In this document: in pieces, positions 18,601 through 27,195 of the stretch
Layout of the letters: every line of letters begins with the position of its first letter
How positions within the stretch are numbered: the first letter of the stretch is position 1
Assembly (NCBI RefSeq): GCF_006384975.1
Contig: NZ_CP021645.1
Span: forward strand, 5,174,001-5,238,000
Origin: Pseudomonas oryzihabitans
Lineage (GTDB): Bacteria > Pseudomonadota > Gammaproteobacteria > Pseudomonadales > Pseudomonadaceae
Direction of reading: 5' to 3'
DNA length: 64,000 nt
The notes under the pieces: generated by a model
Database searches by the model: none
What the model saw: the letters and a program-made list of their open reading frames with translations, nothing else
What the model was told of the DNA's origin: nothing
Program-made: the position numbers and the translations under genes

Positions 18601-20467
18601 CTTCGGCAACGGTCTGCTGCGGTCGCGCAGTCTGCAACTGGTGGCGGCCTTCAACCACCTGCACATCTTCATCGATCCTAATCCGGACGCCGAGCGCAGC
18701 TATGTCGAACGCGAGAGACTGTTCAACCTGCCGCGCTCCAGCTGGACCGACTACGACGCCAGTCTGATCTCTCAGGGCGGCGGCATCTTCCCGCGCAGCG
18801 CCAAGCGCATCGCCATCAGCCCCGAGATGAAGGCGCGCTTCGCTCTGCAGGCCGATCACCTGACGCCCAACGAGTTGATCCATGCGCTGCTCAAGGCGCC
18901 CGTGGACCTGATCTGGAATGGCGGCATCGGCACCTATGTCAAGGCCAGCTTCGAAAGCCACGCCGACATCGGCGACAAGGCCAACGACGCCCTGCGGGTG
19001 GATGGCTGCGACCTGCGCGCCAAGGTGGTGGGCGAGGGTGGCAACCTGGGCATGAGTCAGCTGGCGCGGGTGGAATTCGGTCTGCATGGCGGTGCCTGCA
19101 ACACCGACTTCATCGACAACGCCGGCGGCGTGGACTGCTCCGACCATGAGGTCAACATCAAGATCCTGCTGGGCGACGTGGTCTCCGCGGGCGACATGAC
19201 CGTCAAGCAGCGCAACACCCTGATGGTGGAGATGACCGACGAAGTCGGCGAGCTGGTGGTCGCCAACAACTATATGCAGACCGGTGCGCTGTCCCTCGCC
19301 GAATACCGGGCGCGCACCCATCTGGCCGAGTACCAGCGGCTGATCGTGGATCTCGAAGGCCGTGGCAAGTTGGACCGCACCCTCGAATTCCTGCCCAGCG
19401 ACGAGGTGCTGGCCGAGCGCGCGGCCAAGGAACAGGGCCTGACCCGGGCCGAACTGTCGGTGCTGATCTCCTACAGCAAGATCGATCTCAAGGAGCAGTT
19501 GCTCGCCTCCTCGGTACCGGACGACGACTATCTCGCGCGCGATATGCAGGGGGCCTTCCCGAAGCGGCTCACCGAGCAATTCCCCGAGGCGATGGCACGG
19601 CATCGCCTCAAGCGCGAGATCGTCGCCAACCAGATCGCCAACGACCTGATCAACCACATGGGCATTACCTTCGTGCAGCGCCTGCGCGAATCCACCGGCA
19701 TGAGCGCCGCGGATGTCGCCCGGGCCTACGTGGTCATGCGCGATGTCCTGCACCTGCCGCACTGGTGGCGGCAGGTGGAAGCCCTGGATCACCTGGTGCC
19801 GGCCGAGTTGCAACTGCGCCTCATGAGCGAGCTGATGCGCCTGGGGCGGCGGGCTACCCGCTGGTTCCTGCGCAGTCACCGCAGCGGCCTGGATGCCGGG
19901 GCCGCAGCGGCCTTCTTCGGGCCGCGCATCGCGGCACTGGGGGTGCGCCTGGACGAACTGTTGCAGGGGGAGCCGCGCCAGGACTGGGAAGAGCGCTTCC
20001 GGGCCTATACCGAGGCGGGCGTGCCCGAGTTGCTGGCGCGGGTCGTGGCCGGGACCAACCACATCTATACTCTGCTGCCGGTGATCCAGGCGGCGGACGT
20101 CACCGCCCAGGATCCGCTGGAAGTAGCCGCCACCTGGTTCGCGGCGGGCGATGTGCTGGATCTGACCTGGTATCAGCAGCAGCTCAACCAGCTGCCGGTC
20201 GCCAACGCCTGGCAGGCGCTGGCTCGCGAGGCCTTCCGCGACGAGGTGGACGTACAGCAGCGCTCCATCACCATTGGCATGCTCAATCTGGGCGAAGCCT
20301 CCAGCGATCCGGAGGCGCGGCTGTCGCTGTGGCTGGAGCAGCATCGGGCGGCGGTGGAACGCTGGCGTGGTCTGCTGGTGGATCTGCGTAACGCCAGTGG
20401 TCAGGACTATGCGATGTACAGCGTTGCCAGTCGTGAACTGGCGGACCTGGCCAGCAGCAGCGCCTGA
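15620..20467 (+). CDS. gdhB: NAD-specific glutamate dehydrogenase, large (180 kDa) class
   Basis: The 1615-aa enzyme oxidatively deaminates glutamate to 2-oxoglutarate with NAD and is the catabolic GDH of Pseudomonas. It starts MAFFTAASQADFQQQL after an AGGACGGAG site; the open frame upstream lacks similarity. A long N-terminal regulatory region with ACT-like segments runs to about residue 700. The catalytic core has GNVARGGLRWSDR near 812, VPVGAKGGFV near 849 and the Rossmann region GIGDMAGDVFGNG near 985, followed by a C-terminal domain. Length matches the family. In P. aeruginosa the homologue responds to arginine; regulation here is not visible. Confidence 0.97.
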   Translation: MAFFTAASQADFQQQLKNALATHVEGTTLGQLELFTAQFFGIVPLEELTQRRLSDLVGCVLSAWRLLDVFEPQEPRVQVFNPDYERHGWQSSHTVVEVLHADSPFLVDSVRMELNRQGYSVHTLQNSVLSVRRDAEGRLVELLPKGQHGEGVTREALMFLEIDRCGTATELRALEAALREILGEVELAVGDFAAMKAKVADVLVWLDERPVGVEEGELAEVKAFLDWLRNDRFTFLGYEEFTIEGEGETAVQRYAADSLLGLSRRLRGRPETAAVSLSGEPLRYLREPVLLSFAKAADPSRVHRPAYPDFVSLREVDASGRVVREHRFMGLYTSSVYNDSVREIPYIRRKVDEVRRRADFDSSAHLGKELAQVLEGLPRDDLFQTPVDELFSTAMAIVQIQERSKVRVFLRRDPYGQFFYCLAYVPRDIYSTEVRQRMQQILMDRLHGTDCEFWTFFSESVLARVQFILRVDPLQPQDADPARLEQEMVQACRSWKDDFASLMVDSFGEAQGTSILADYPLGFPAGYRERFAPHLAVVDMRHLLALSDERSLAMGFYQPLTQTGDNILHCKLYHADTPLALSDVLPILENLGLRVLGEFPYELRHRNGRRYWIHDFAFTTVAGLELDLQQLNDTFQDAFVQVVEGQAENDSFNRLVLTAGLPWRDVAVLRAYARYLKQIRIGFDIGYIAATLNAHVDIARELVRLFRMKFYLARRMTSEDLDDKQQRLEQAILSALDDVAVLNEDRILRRYLDLIKATLRTNVFQPDAAGKAKAYFSFKLDPKAIPELPRPVPRYEIFVYSPRVEGVHLRFGNVARGGLRWSDREEDYRTEVLGLVKAQQVKNSVIVPVGAKGGFVPRRLPTGGSRDDIQAEAIACYRTFISGLLDITDNLKEGEVVPPAAVVRYDHDDPYLVVAADKGTATFSDIANGIARDYGFWLDDAFASGGSAGYDHKKMGITSRGAWVSVQRHFRERGIDVQTDPVTVLGIGDMAGDVFGNGLLRSRSLQLVAAFNHLHIFIDPNPDAERSYVERERLFNLPRSSWTDYDASLISQGGGIFPRSAKRIAISPEMKARFALQADHLTPNELIHALLKAPVDLIWNGGIGTYVKASFESHADIGDKANDALRVDGCDLRAKVVGEGGNLGMSQLARVEFGLHGGACNTDFIDNAGGVDCSDHEVNIKILLGDVVSAGDMTVKQRNTLMVEMTDEVGELVVANNYMQTGALSLAEYRARTHLAEYQRLIVDLEGRGKLDRTLEFLPSDEVLAERAAKEQGLTRAELSVLISYSKIDLKEQLLASSVPDDDYLARDMQGAFPKRLTEQFPEAMARHRLKREIVANQIANDLINHMGITFVQRLRESTGMSAADVARAYVVMRDVLHLPHWWRQVEALDHLVPAELQLRLMSELMRLGRRATRWFLRSHRSGLDAGAAAAFFGPRIAALGVRLDELLQGEPRQDWEERFRAYTEAGVPELLARVVAGTNHIYTLLPVIQAADVTAQDPLEVAATWFAAGDVLDLTWYQQQLNQLPVANAWQALAREAFRDEVDVQQRSITIGMLNLGEASSDPEARLSLWLEQHRAAVERWRGLLVDLRNASGQDYAMYSVASRELADLASSSA

Positions 20468-20475
20468 CCTGGGGC

Positions 20476-20503
20476 GGCGCTATCGCTGGCTATCGATAGC
20501 GCC
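20476..20503 (+). terminator. Hairpin after gdhB
   Basis: Perfect arms GGCGCTATCG and CGATAGCGCC (10 bp) enclose an 8-nt loop 9 bp after the gdhB stop. There is no U-tract because a mobile-element-like sequence begins at the base of the stem. Confidence 0.6.
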
Positions 20504-20650
20504 TTAGGTTCTGTACGAAAAGTCGCCGAGCGAAGGTCAGGCGAGGCGAAAAAGGCTGAGGAAGCGGAGTTTACGAGTGGTAAATGAGCATTCCGAAGCC
20601 TTTTTCAACGAAGCATCACCGAGCGTAGGCATTTTTCGTACAGAACCTAG
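20504..20650. mobile_element. MITE-like non-coding element with 17-bp terminal inverted repeats
   Basis: The outer ends TAGGTTCTGTACGAAAA and its exact inverse complement bound a 147-bp sequence without an open frame of note. The inner sequence also has partly matching inverted segments, around CGAAAAAGGCT and AGCCTTTTTCA. TTAG on the left and CTAG on the right suit the YTAR target preference of IS5-family elements, but they are not identical, so the duplication is not proven. It is probably a deletion derivative or MITE of an IS5-like transposon. Confidence 0.7.
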
Positions 20651-20660
20651 CTAGGTGATG

Positions 20661-20694
20661 AAAGGGCAGCGTACCTGAGGTGCGCTGCCTTTTT
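20661..20694 (+). terminator. Rho-independent terminator between gdhB and the hydrolase pseudogene
   Basis: A stem AGGGCAGCG/CGCTGCCTT with a loop of about 12 nt is followed by TTTTC. It can end gdhB transcripts that pass the MITE-like element, and an inverse A-run lets it also serve the convergent hydrolase. Confidence 0.75.
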
Positions 20695-20717
20695 CTTTGC
20701 GCAAAGGAGAGGGCGCG

Positions 20718-21722
20718 CTACTTGGCCAGCGCTTGCAAGCCCTGCAACAGTGCCTGATGGAAACGCTCCGGCGCCTGCATCTGGGGGGCGTGGCCGAGGT
20801 CGTCGAATTCCACCAGGGTCGCATGGGGAATGCGCTTGGCTGCGGCTCTGCCCAGTTCCGGGTAGTGGCCCAGGCGTGCCTTCACCTCTGGTGGCGCCGC
20901 GTCCTTGCCAATGGCGGTGGTGTCGCGCTGGCCGATCAGCAGCAGGGTGGGCATGTGCAGCTGGTCGAATTCGTACACCACTGGCTGGGTGTAGATCATG
21001 TCGTAGAGCAGTGCCGAGTTCCAGGCGACCCTTTGCTTGCCCGGGCCTGCATTGAGGCCTGCCAGCATGTCTACCCAACGCTCGTAGCGCGGTGACCATT
21101 GGCCCGCATAGTAGGTGGTGCGTTCATAGTCGCGAATGCCCGCCGCCGAGGTTTTCAGTTCCCGTGCGTACCACTGGTCCACGCTGCGATAGGGCACGCC
21201 CAGCGCCTTCCAGTCTTCCAGGCCGATGGGATTGACCAGCACCAGTTGTTCGGTGGTATCCGGATAGAGCAGGGCGTAGCGGGTCGCCAACATACCGCCC
21301 GTCGAATGGCCGATCAGGGTGACCTTGGCGATACCCAGATGGTCGAGCAGGGCGTGGGTGTTCGCCGCCAATTGCTGGAAGCTGTATTAATAATGCGCCG
21401 GCTTGGTGGATTTGCAGAAGCCGATCTGATCGGGCGCGACCACGCGATAGCCGGCGGCGCTCAGCGTGCGAATGCTGTCCGCCCAGGTGCCGGCGCAGAA
21501 GTTCTTGCCGTGCAGCAGGACCACTGTACGGCCGTTCGCCCGACCGGTGGGCGCTACGTCAAGATAGGCCATTTCCAGCGGTTGCTGCTGGGACTGGAAG
21601 GCGAATTGCCGCACCGGGAAGTCATAGTCGAAACCTTCCAGGCGTTCACCGTAGGCAGTGGCAGCCACGACGAGCGGGCTTGCGAGCAGGGCGGCCAGTG
21701 GCAGAGCGAGACGCAGGGACAT
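20718..21722 (-). pseudogene. Alpha/beta hydrolase interrupted by one in-frame stop codon
   Basis: Two blocks in the same frame make one secreted alpha/beta hydrolase of 334 codons. The first, 21722-21387, has a signal peptide (MSLRLALPLAALLASPLVVAA) and the oxyanion strand VVLLHGKNF. The second, below 21387, holds the nucleophile elbow GHSTGG, the acid region LLLIGQRDTT and the catalytic-His segment DLGHAPQ. They are separated only by TAA at 21387-21389, in KPAHY*YSFQQLA. Similar proteins commonly read HYQYSFQQLA there, so a single CAA-to-TAA change is likely. The rest looks intact, so the inactivation is recent, or it is a sequencing error. Confidence 0.88.
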
Positions 21723-21934
21723 GGGCGAGATCCGATCCTAAAACAGCTCCGACCGGGTGGCGCCGACGAAGATTCCAGATCGGTCCCGGCCGTTGTGTCG
21801 CAGTCGATGTCGAAGCGAGGATTCATGCCGTATCGCTTCGCCTCCCGTGTCGGGTCTGATAGGCTGGCAGGACGCTTTTTCGTTCATGCGCACCTCCTTC
21901 ATGCGCTTCTTTCCGATTACATGAGGTTTCCGGT

Positions 21935-24184
21935 TTGGCGCTTGAGTCCCCTTCCACGACGCAGCCCGATGCACTGGCCGACTGCGCCAATGAGCCGATC
22001 CATATTCCCGGCAGTATTCAGGAGCATGGCTTCCTGTTCGCCGTGGAAGAGCCGGATCTGCGCATCGTCCAGGCCAGCGCCAACGTGCGCGAGTACCTGG
22101 GTGTGGCGGTGGAAGAGGTGCTCGGTCGAACCCTGGGTGAATTGCTGCCGCGTATGGATCTGCCCGCCATGATCGCGGCGCTGGATCAGGAAGAGCAGAA
22201 CCCTTCCTATCTGGGAGATGTGACCCTCGGTCCGCGGGACCAGGTCTTCGCCCTGTTCATGCACCGCTTCGAAAAGGTGCTGATCGTCGAATTCGAGGCG
22301 CCGGTGGACAGCAGTCTGGGCCTCAATACCCTGTATCCCATGGTGCGGGTGTTCATCGAACAACTGCATCAGGCGGAAACGGTCGAGGCCATCGCCAAGC
22401 TGGCGGTCCACGAGGCCAAGCGCATCTCTGGCTTCGATCACGCCATGATCTATCGCTTCGACGAAGACGGTCACGGTCAGGTACTGGCCGAGGAGCGTGA
22501 TCCGGGCGTGCCCAGCTACCTGGGCCTGAGGTTTCCGGCATCGGACATCCCCGCCCAGGCGCGGCGGCTGTATCTGGCCAACCGCATCCGGGTGATCGGT
22601 AATGCCTACTACCAGCCCTCGCCGTTGCAGCCGCAAGACAATCCGCTGACAGGCCAGCCATTGGACCTGAGCTTCGCCCACCTGCGCAGCGTATCGCCGG
22701 TGCACCTGCAGTACATGAGGAACATGGGGACCCTGGCCTCGATGTCCGTGTCCATTGTGGTCGGCGACCGGCTCTGGGGGCTGGTGCTCTGCCATGATCG
22801 CCAGCCGCAGCGAGTGTCCTTCCAGACGCGCACCGCCTGCGAGCTGTTCGGCCGGGTGCTGTCCCTGCAACTTGACGCCGCCGAGACCCATGCCGAGTCC
22901 GACCGACGTCTCGCCTTGCGCCAGTCCATGGTGCAACTGCTGTCGAGCATGGCGGATCGCGACAGCGTCTGTCAGGGCCTGCTCGACCTGCCGCAGGTCT
23001 ATCTGGATTTCGCCAGGGCCCAGGGCGCGGCCATCATTTCCTCGGATGGCACCGAACTGATCGGTCAGACGCCGCCGCGTGAACAGGTAGACGAGTTGAT
23101 CGAGTGGTTGTCGACCAACGTCAAGGATCACTATGCGACCGACAACGTGGCCAAGGACATCGCCGAGCTGCCCAAGCTGGCCCAGTATGCCGCTGGCGTT
23201 CTCGCCGTACCCATCTCCGAGCTGCATTCCCACTACCTGATCTGGTTCCGCGCCGAACTCGTCCAGGTGGTGAACTGGGCTGGGCGCCCAACCAAGCAGG
23301 AGAGCGACGACGGCCGGCTCTCGCCGCGGCAGAGTTTCGTGCTCTGGCAGGAGACCGTGCGTGGCTTTTCGCTGCCCTGGTCGGCACTGGAAGTGGAGAG
23401 TGCGCTCGAATTACGCAGTGCGGTCCGCGGTATCGTGCTGCGCAAGGCGGAAGAGATGGCCGAGCTGGCCGAAGAACTGCAGCGCAGCAACAAGGAGTTG
23501 GCGGCCTTCTCCTACAGCGTGTCCCACGATCTGCGAGCACCGTTGCGTCACATCGCCGGTTATGCCGAGCTGCTCGGCGATATCGAGGGCGGCAAGCTGT
23601 CCGAGCGGGGGCGGCGCTTCCTCGAGAACATCGGTTCCTCCGCCCGTTTCGCCGGTAGCCTGGTCGATAACCTGCTGAGTTTCTCGCAGATGGGCCGGGC
23701 CGCGATCCGCTATTCCGACGTGAACCTCACGGCGCTGGTGGAGGCCATCCGCGAAGAGATGGCGCCGGACTATGCCGATCGCCAGGTGGAGTGGCGGGTT
23801 GGCGATTTACCCGTGGTGATCGCCGATGCGGCCTTCGTCCATCTCGCCTTGCGCAATCTGCTGGCCAATGCCATCAAGTACAGTCGCTACGCGGATCCCG
23901 CAGTGATCGAAATCGGCACCCAGCCGAGCGAGTCCGAGGACATCGTCTTCGTGCGTGACAACGGCGTCGGCTTCAATATGGATTACGTGGGCAAGCTGTT
24001 CGGGGTCTTCCAGCGTCTGCACCATGTCGACGAATTCGAGGGCGTCGGCATTGGCCTGGCCAGCGTGCGTCGCATCATCGAACGTCATGACGGCCGCGTC
24101 TGGGCCGAAGGCGCCGTGGGCGAGGGCGCTACCTTCTATTTCGCCTTACCCAAACAACGACCGTCGCCGGTACACAAAAGGTAG
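21935..24184 (+). CDS. bphP: Bacteriophytochrome histidine kinase
   Basis: The 749-aa red/far-red photoreceptor kinase binds biliverdin, supplied by the heme oxygenase at the end of this operon. It has PAS (about 15-120), GAF (140-310), PHY (325-495), HisKA (510-575) and HATPase (620-745) domains. Cys17, in DALADCANEPIHIPG, is the expected bilin-linking residue. FPASDIPAQ gives the chromophore-pocket Asp. SPRQSF with WQET is the PHY tongue. The phospho-acceptor His is in YSVSHDLRAPL near 531. The start is TTG with GAGG upstream. It is soluble and followed closely by a response regulator. Confidence 0.95.
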   Translation: MALESPSTTQPDALADCANEPIHIPGSIQEHGFLFAVEEPDLRIVQASANVREYLGVAVEEVLGRTLGELLPRMDLPAMIAALDQEEQNPSYLGDVTLGPRDQVFALFMHRFEKVLIVEFEAPVDSSLGLNTLYPMVRVFIEQLHQAETVEAIAKLAVHEAKRISGFDHAMIYRFDEDGHGQVLAEERDPGVPSYLGLRFPASDIPAQARRLYLANRIRVIGNAYYQPSPLQPQDNPLTGQPLDLSFAHLRSVSPVHLQYMRNMGTLASMSVSIVVGDRLWGLVLCHDRQPQRVSFQTRTACELFGRVLSLQLDAAETHAESDRRLALRQSMVQLLSSMADRDSVCQGLLDLPQVYLDFARAQGAAIISSDGTELIGQTPPREQVDELIEWLSTNVKDHYATDNVAKDIAELPKLAQYAAGVLAVPISELHSHYLIWFRAELVQVVNWAGRPTKQESDDGRLSPRQSFVLWQETVRGFSLPWSALEVESALELRSAVRGIVLRKAEEMAELAEELQRSNKELAAFSYSVSHDLRAPLRHIAGYAELLGDIEGGKLSERGRRFLENIGSSARFAGSLVDNLLSFSQMGRAAIRYSDVNLTALVEAIREEMAPDYADRQVEWRVGDLPVVIADAAFVHLALRNLLANAIKYSRYADPAVIEIGTQPSESEDIVFVRDNGVGFNMDYVGKLFGVFQRLHHVDEFEGVGIGLASVRRIIERHDGRVWAEGAVGEGATFYFALPKQRPSPVHKR

Positions 24185-24192
24185 TTTTGTTC

Positions 24193-24654
24193 ATGCTCAA
24201 ACCCATTGTGCTGGTCGAAGACAATCCGCACGATCTGGAGCTCACCCTGGTGGCTCTGGAACGTAGCCAGTTGGCCAACGATGTCGTGGTGCTGCGTGAC
24301 GGTGCCGAGGCGGTCGACTACCTGCTACGCCGCGGAGCCTATGCCGGCCGTGAGCCGGGCAATCCCGCCGTGATGCTGCTGGATCTCAAGCTGCCCAAGG
24401 TCGATGGCCTCGAAGTGCTCGAATTGGTCCGCGATACCCAGGAGCTGTGCAGCATCCCCGTGGTGATGTTGACCTCTTCACGCGAGGAGCCCGATCTCGA
24501 GAAGGCCTACGAACTCGGGGTGAATGCCTACGTGGTCAAGCCGGTCGAATTTCGCGATTTTGTCGCCGCCATCAGCGATCTCGGCGTATTCTGGGCTGTG
24601 CTCAACGAGCCGCCGCCAGGGTCGCGACGCGTCACTCGGCGGACTGGCCGCTGA
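24193..24654 (+). CDS. Single-domain response regulator (Rcp1/BphR type)
   Basis: The 153-aa protein is a receiver domain with no output domain. VEDNPHDLEL gives the acidic pocket, MLLDLKLPKVDG the phospho-Asp, VVMLTSS the Thr switch and VVKPVEF the Lys. The insertion-rich form with LRRGAYAG is the type paired with phytochrome kinases in cyanobacteria and Pseudomonas. It starts 9 bp after the bphP stop and ends 3 bp before the hybrid kinase. The likely role is to accept phosphate from BphP and pass it on or act by protein contact. Confidence 0.92.
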   Translation: MLKPIVLVEDNPHDLELTLVALERSQLANDVVVLRDGAEAVDYLLRRGAYAGREPGNPAVMLLDLKLPKVDGLEVLELVRDTQELCSIPVVMLTSSREEPDLEKAYELGVNAYVVKPVEFRDFVAAISDLGVFWAVLNEPPPGSRRVTRRTGR

Positions 24655-24657
24655 CCG

Positions 24658-27168
24658 GTGAGCGAGATCGCTGCATCCCCAGCCAATGATCCGCGGCAGG
24701 TAGACATCCGCGGCCCGGCTCCGCTGAGCGAACAGATTCAAGGCCGACGCCCGTTTATGCCTCTCTGCAAACAGATCAAGATCCTGCTGGTAGAAGACAG
24801 CAAGCTCGATGCGGAGCTGATCCTGATCGAGTTGGAGCGCCATGGATTCGAGCTGCAGTCGAAGATCGTCTATGAGCGCACCGGCCTTACCCTGGCCCTG
24901 AGCCAACAGACCTACGACATCATCCTCTCGGACATCATCCTGCCCGGATTTTCCGGGGCCGAGGCCCTGCGCGTGGCACGGGCCCTGGCACCGGGAACGC
25001 CGTTCATCTTCGTCTCGGGCATCTTCGGCGAGGTGCATGCGGTCGAGATGATGCGGCTGGGCGCCAACGACTACGTGCTCAAGCAGAGCATGGAACTGCT
25101 GGCCAAGGCGGTCGAGCGGGCGCTGCTGGTGGTGCACGAGCGCCGCGAGCGGCGCCGTGCGGAAGAAGCGCTGCACAGTCTCGAGGTCCGCTCGCGCCTG
25201 GCCATGGACGCCTCCCGACTCGGCATGTGGGAATACCTCCCGGCCAGCCGGACTCTGCTCTGGGATGAGCGTTGCAAAGCCATGTTCGGCTTGCCCGCGG
25301 ATGCGGTGGTTGACCTGGAGACGTTCGAGCGACTGTGCGGCGCAGAGGGTCTCGCGCGTTTTCTCGATACCGTCCGCCAAGCCGGCTCCGACGAGCGCGA
25401 CGACGACTACCGCAGCGAGTACCGCATTAGCCTCGACAACGGCACCCAGCGCTGGGTCGAAACCCGCGGTCAACCCTTCTTCGACGCCGGGGTCTGCACG
25501 CGCTTCCTGGGCGTCATGCTCGACATCACCCAGCAGCGCGATGCCGCGGAAAAGCTCGAACGCCTCAACGTCAGTCTCGGCGAGCGTGTCGAGGAGCGTA
25601 CCCGCGAACGGGACCGGACCTGGGATCTCACCCGGGATCTGCTGCTGGTGTGCAAGCCGGACGGCATCCTGATGGCGCTCAATCCCGCCTGGGAGGACAA
25701 CCTGGGCTGGTCACGGGGAGACCTGCTCAACTCCTCGCTGCTCGAGCTGGTACACCCCGACGAGCGGGGCATGACTGACAACGAGCTCCAGCAACTGGTC
25801 AAGCGCGCGGCCAGCCAGCGCTTCATCAACCGCATTCGCCATCGCGATGGCAGCTATCGCTGGATCTCCTGGACGGCGGTGCCGGATGCCGGCATGACCT
25901 ATTGCTCGGGCCGGGACATCTCCTCCGAAGTCCTGGCGATGGAGGAGCTGGCGGCGGCCAACCGCCAGTTGCGCGAGCAGATCGACGAGCGGGAGCGGGT
26001 GGAAGCCACCCTGCAACAGATGCAGCGCCTGGAAGCGGTCGGTCAGCTCACCGCCGGCGTGGCCCATGACTTCAACAATCTACTCACGGTGGTGCTCAGC
26101 AGCGCCAGCTTCCTCGAACGCGACTTGGCCCGCCTGGAGGCCAGCGAAAAGACGCAAGGCCGCGTGCAGAACATTCGCGAAGCCGGGGAGCGGGGCGCCA
26201 AGCTCACCGCCCAGCTGCTGGCGTTCTCCCGGCGTCAGCGCCTCGCGCCCAAGCCGGTCAAGCTCAACGAGACGGTCGAGGGCATGCTCGAATTGCTGCG
26301 CAGCACCATGGGCGGCAGTGTCTGGATCGAGACCCACCTGCGCGCCGATTGCTGGCATGCGTTGGTCGACCCCACGCAGATCGAACTCATCATCCTCAAC
26401 CTGGCGATCAACGCCCGGGATGCCATGGCCGTGGGCGGTACCCTGCGGCTGAGCACCTCCAATCAGGTCATCAGCGAGCCGCCGGAGCGCCCTGAGGAGC
26501 CCGAGCCCGGCGAATACGTACTGCTGGCCGTGCAGGACTCCGGCACGGGCATGAGCGAAGAGGTGTTGGCCAAGGCCTTCGAGCCGTTCTTCACTACCAA
26601 GGAAGTCGGCAAGGGTTCGGGCCTGGGGTTGGCCCAGGTATTCGGCTTCGCCAAGCAGTCCGGTGGCGGCGTGCGGATCGAAACCCAGATGGGGACCGGT
26701 ACGACGGTCATGGTCTATCTGCCGCGCACGGCTGCGGACGATGCTGTGGCTCCCGAGGGTCAGCCGGCTCCGGGACGCGACGAACAGGCCGCCGAGCGGC
26801 GCATCCTGCTGGTCGATGACGACCACGCGGTACGCAACGTGACCGCCGCGTTGCTGGCCGACCTGGGCTACCAGGTGGTGGAGGCCAGCAACGGGTTCGC
26901 CGCCCTGAGCGCGCTGGAGCGCGATCCGCAGATCGACCTGCTGCTGGCCGACTTCGCGATGCCGGGCATGAATGGCGCCGAGCTGGCCCGGCAGGTGCGC
27001 AAGCGGTTGCCGCGCTTGCCCGTCGTCTTCATCACGGGATACGCCGAACTGGGCGAACTCGATCCCGAACAGTCATTCATCGTTCCCAAGCCTTTTCGCG
27101 AGGCGGACCTGGCAGCTCGACTGCAGGCCGCGCTGCGTGGCGACAAGCCCCAGCCTTCGCCTGCCTGA
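24658..27168 (+). CDS. Hybrid sensor histidine kinase: REC-PAS-PAS-HisKA-HATPase-REC
   Basis: The 836-aa protein opens with a receiver (about 35-150; LLVEDSKLDAEL, ILSDIILPG, VLKQS). Two PAS domains follow (about 175-300 and 325-430) with a helical linker ending in EERTREERD-like repeats. The HisKA His lies in AGVAHDFNNLL near 469, then an HATPase (570-690; GSGLGLAQVFG). A C-terminal receiver follows (715-830; LLVDDDHAVRN, LLADFAMPG, VPKPF). There are no membrane segments. GTG at 24658 is 3 bp after the regulator stop; ATG 24757 is an alternative start that keeps the first receiver. It could link phytochrome output to a wider phosphorelay. Confidence 0.92.
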   Translation: MSEIAASPANDPRQVDIRGPAPLSEQIQGRRPFMPLCKQIKILLVEDSKLDAELILIELERHGFELQSKIVYERTGLTLALSQQTYDIILSDIILPGFSGAEALRVARALAPGTPFIFVSGIFGEVHAVEMMRLGANDYVLKQSMELLAKAVERALLVVHERRERRRAEEALHSLEVRSRLAMDASRLGMWEYLPASRTLLWDERCKAMFGLPADAVVDLETFERLCGAEGLARFLDTVRQAGSDERDDDYRSEYRISLDNGTQRWVETRGQPFFDAGVCTRFLGVMLDITQQRDAAEKLERLNVSLGERVEERTRERDRTWDLTRDLLLVCKPDGILMALNPAWEDNLGWSRGDLLNSSLLELVHPDERGMTDNELQQLVKRAASQRFINRIRHRDGSYRWISWTAVPDAGMTYCSGRDISSEVLAMEELAAANRQLREQIDERERVEATLQQMQRLEAVGQLTAGVAHDFNNLLTVVLSSASFLERDLARLEASEKTQGRVQNIREAGERGAKLTAQLLAFSRRQRLAPKPVKLNETVEGMLELLRSTMGGSVWIETHLRADCWHALVDPTQIELIILNLAINARDAMAVGGTLRLSTSNQVISEPPERPEEPEPGEYVLLAVQDSGTGMSEEVLAKAFEPFFTTKEVGKGSGLGLAQVFGFAKQSGGGVRIETQMGTGTTVMVYLPRTAADDAVAPEGQPAPGRDEQAAERRILLVDDDHAVRNVTAALLADLGYQVVEASNGFAALSALERDPQIDLLLADFAMPGMNGAELARQVRKRLPRLPVVFITGYAELGELDPEQSFIVPKPFREADLAARLQAALRGDKPQPSPA

Positions 27169-27195
27169 AGATGCCTTTCGAGTCGAGGTATTTGC

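Noticed and set aside
17501..20344. A 947-codon open frame on the minus strand inside gdhB
   Set aside because: It is antisense to a strongly conserved enzyme, has low-complexity composition typical of a high-GC shadow frame and no recognisable domain or ribosome site.
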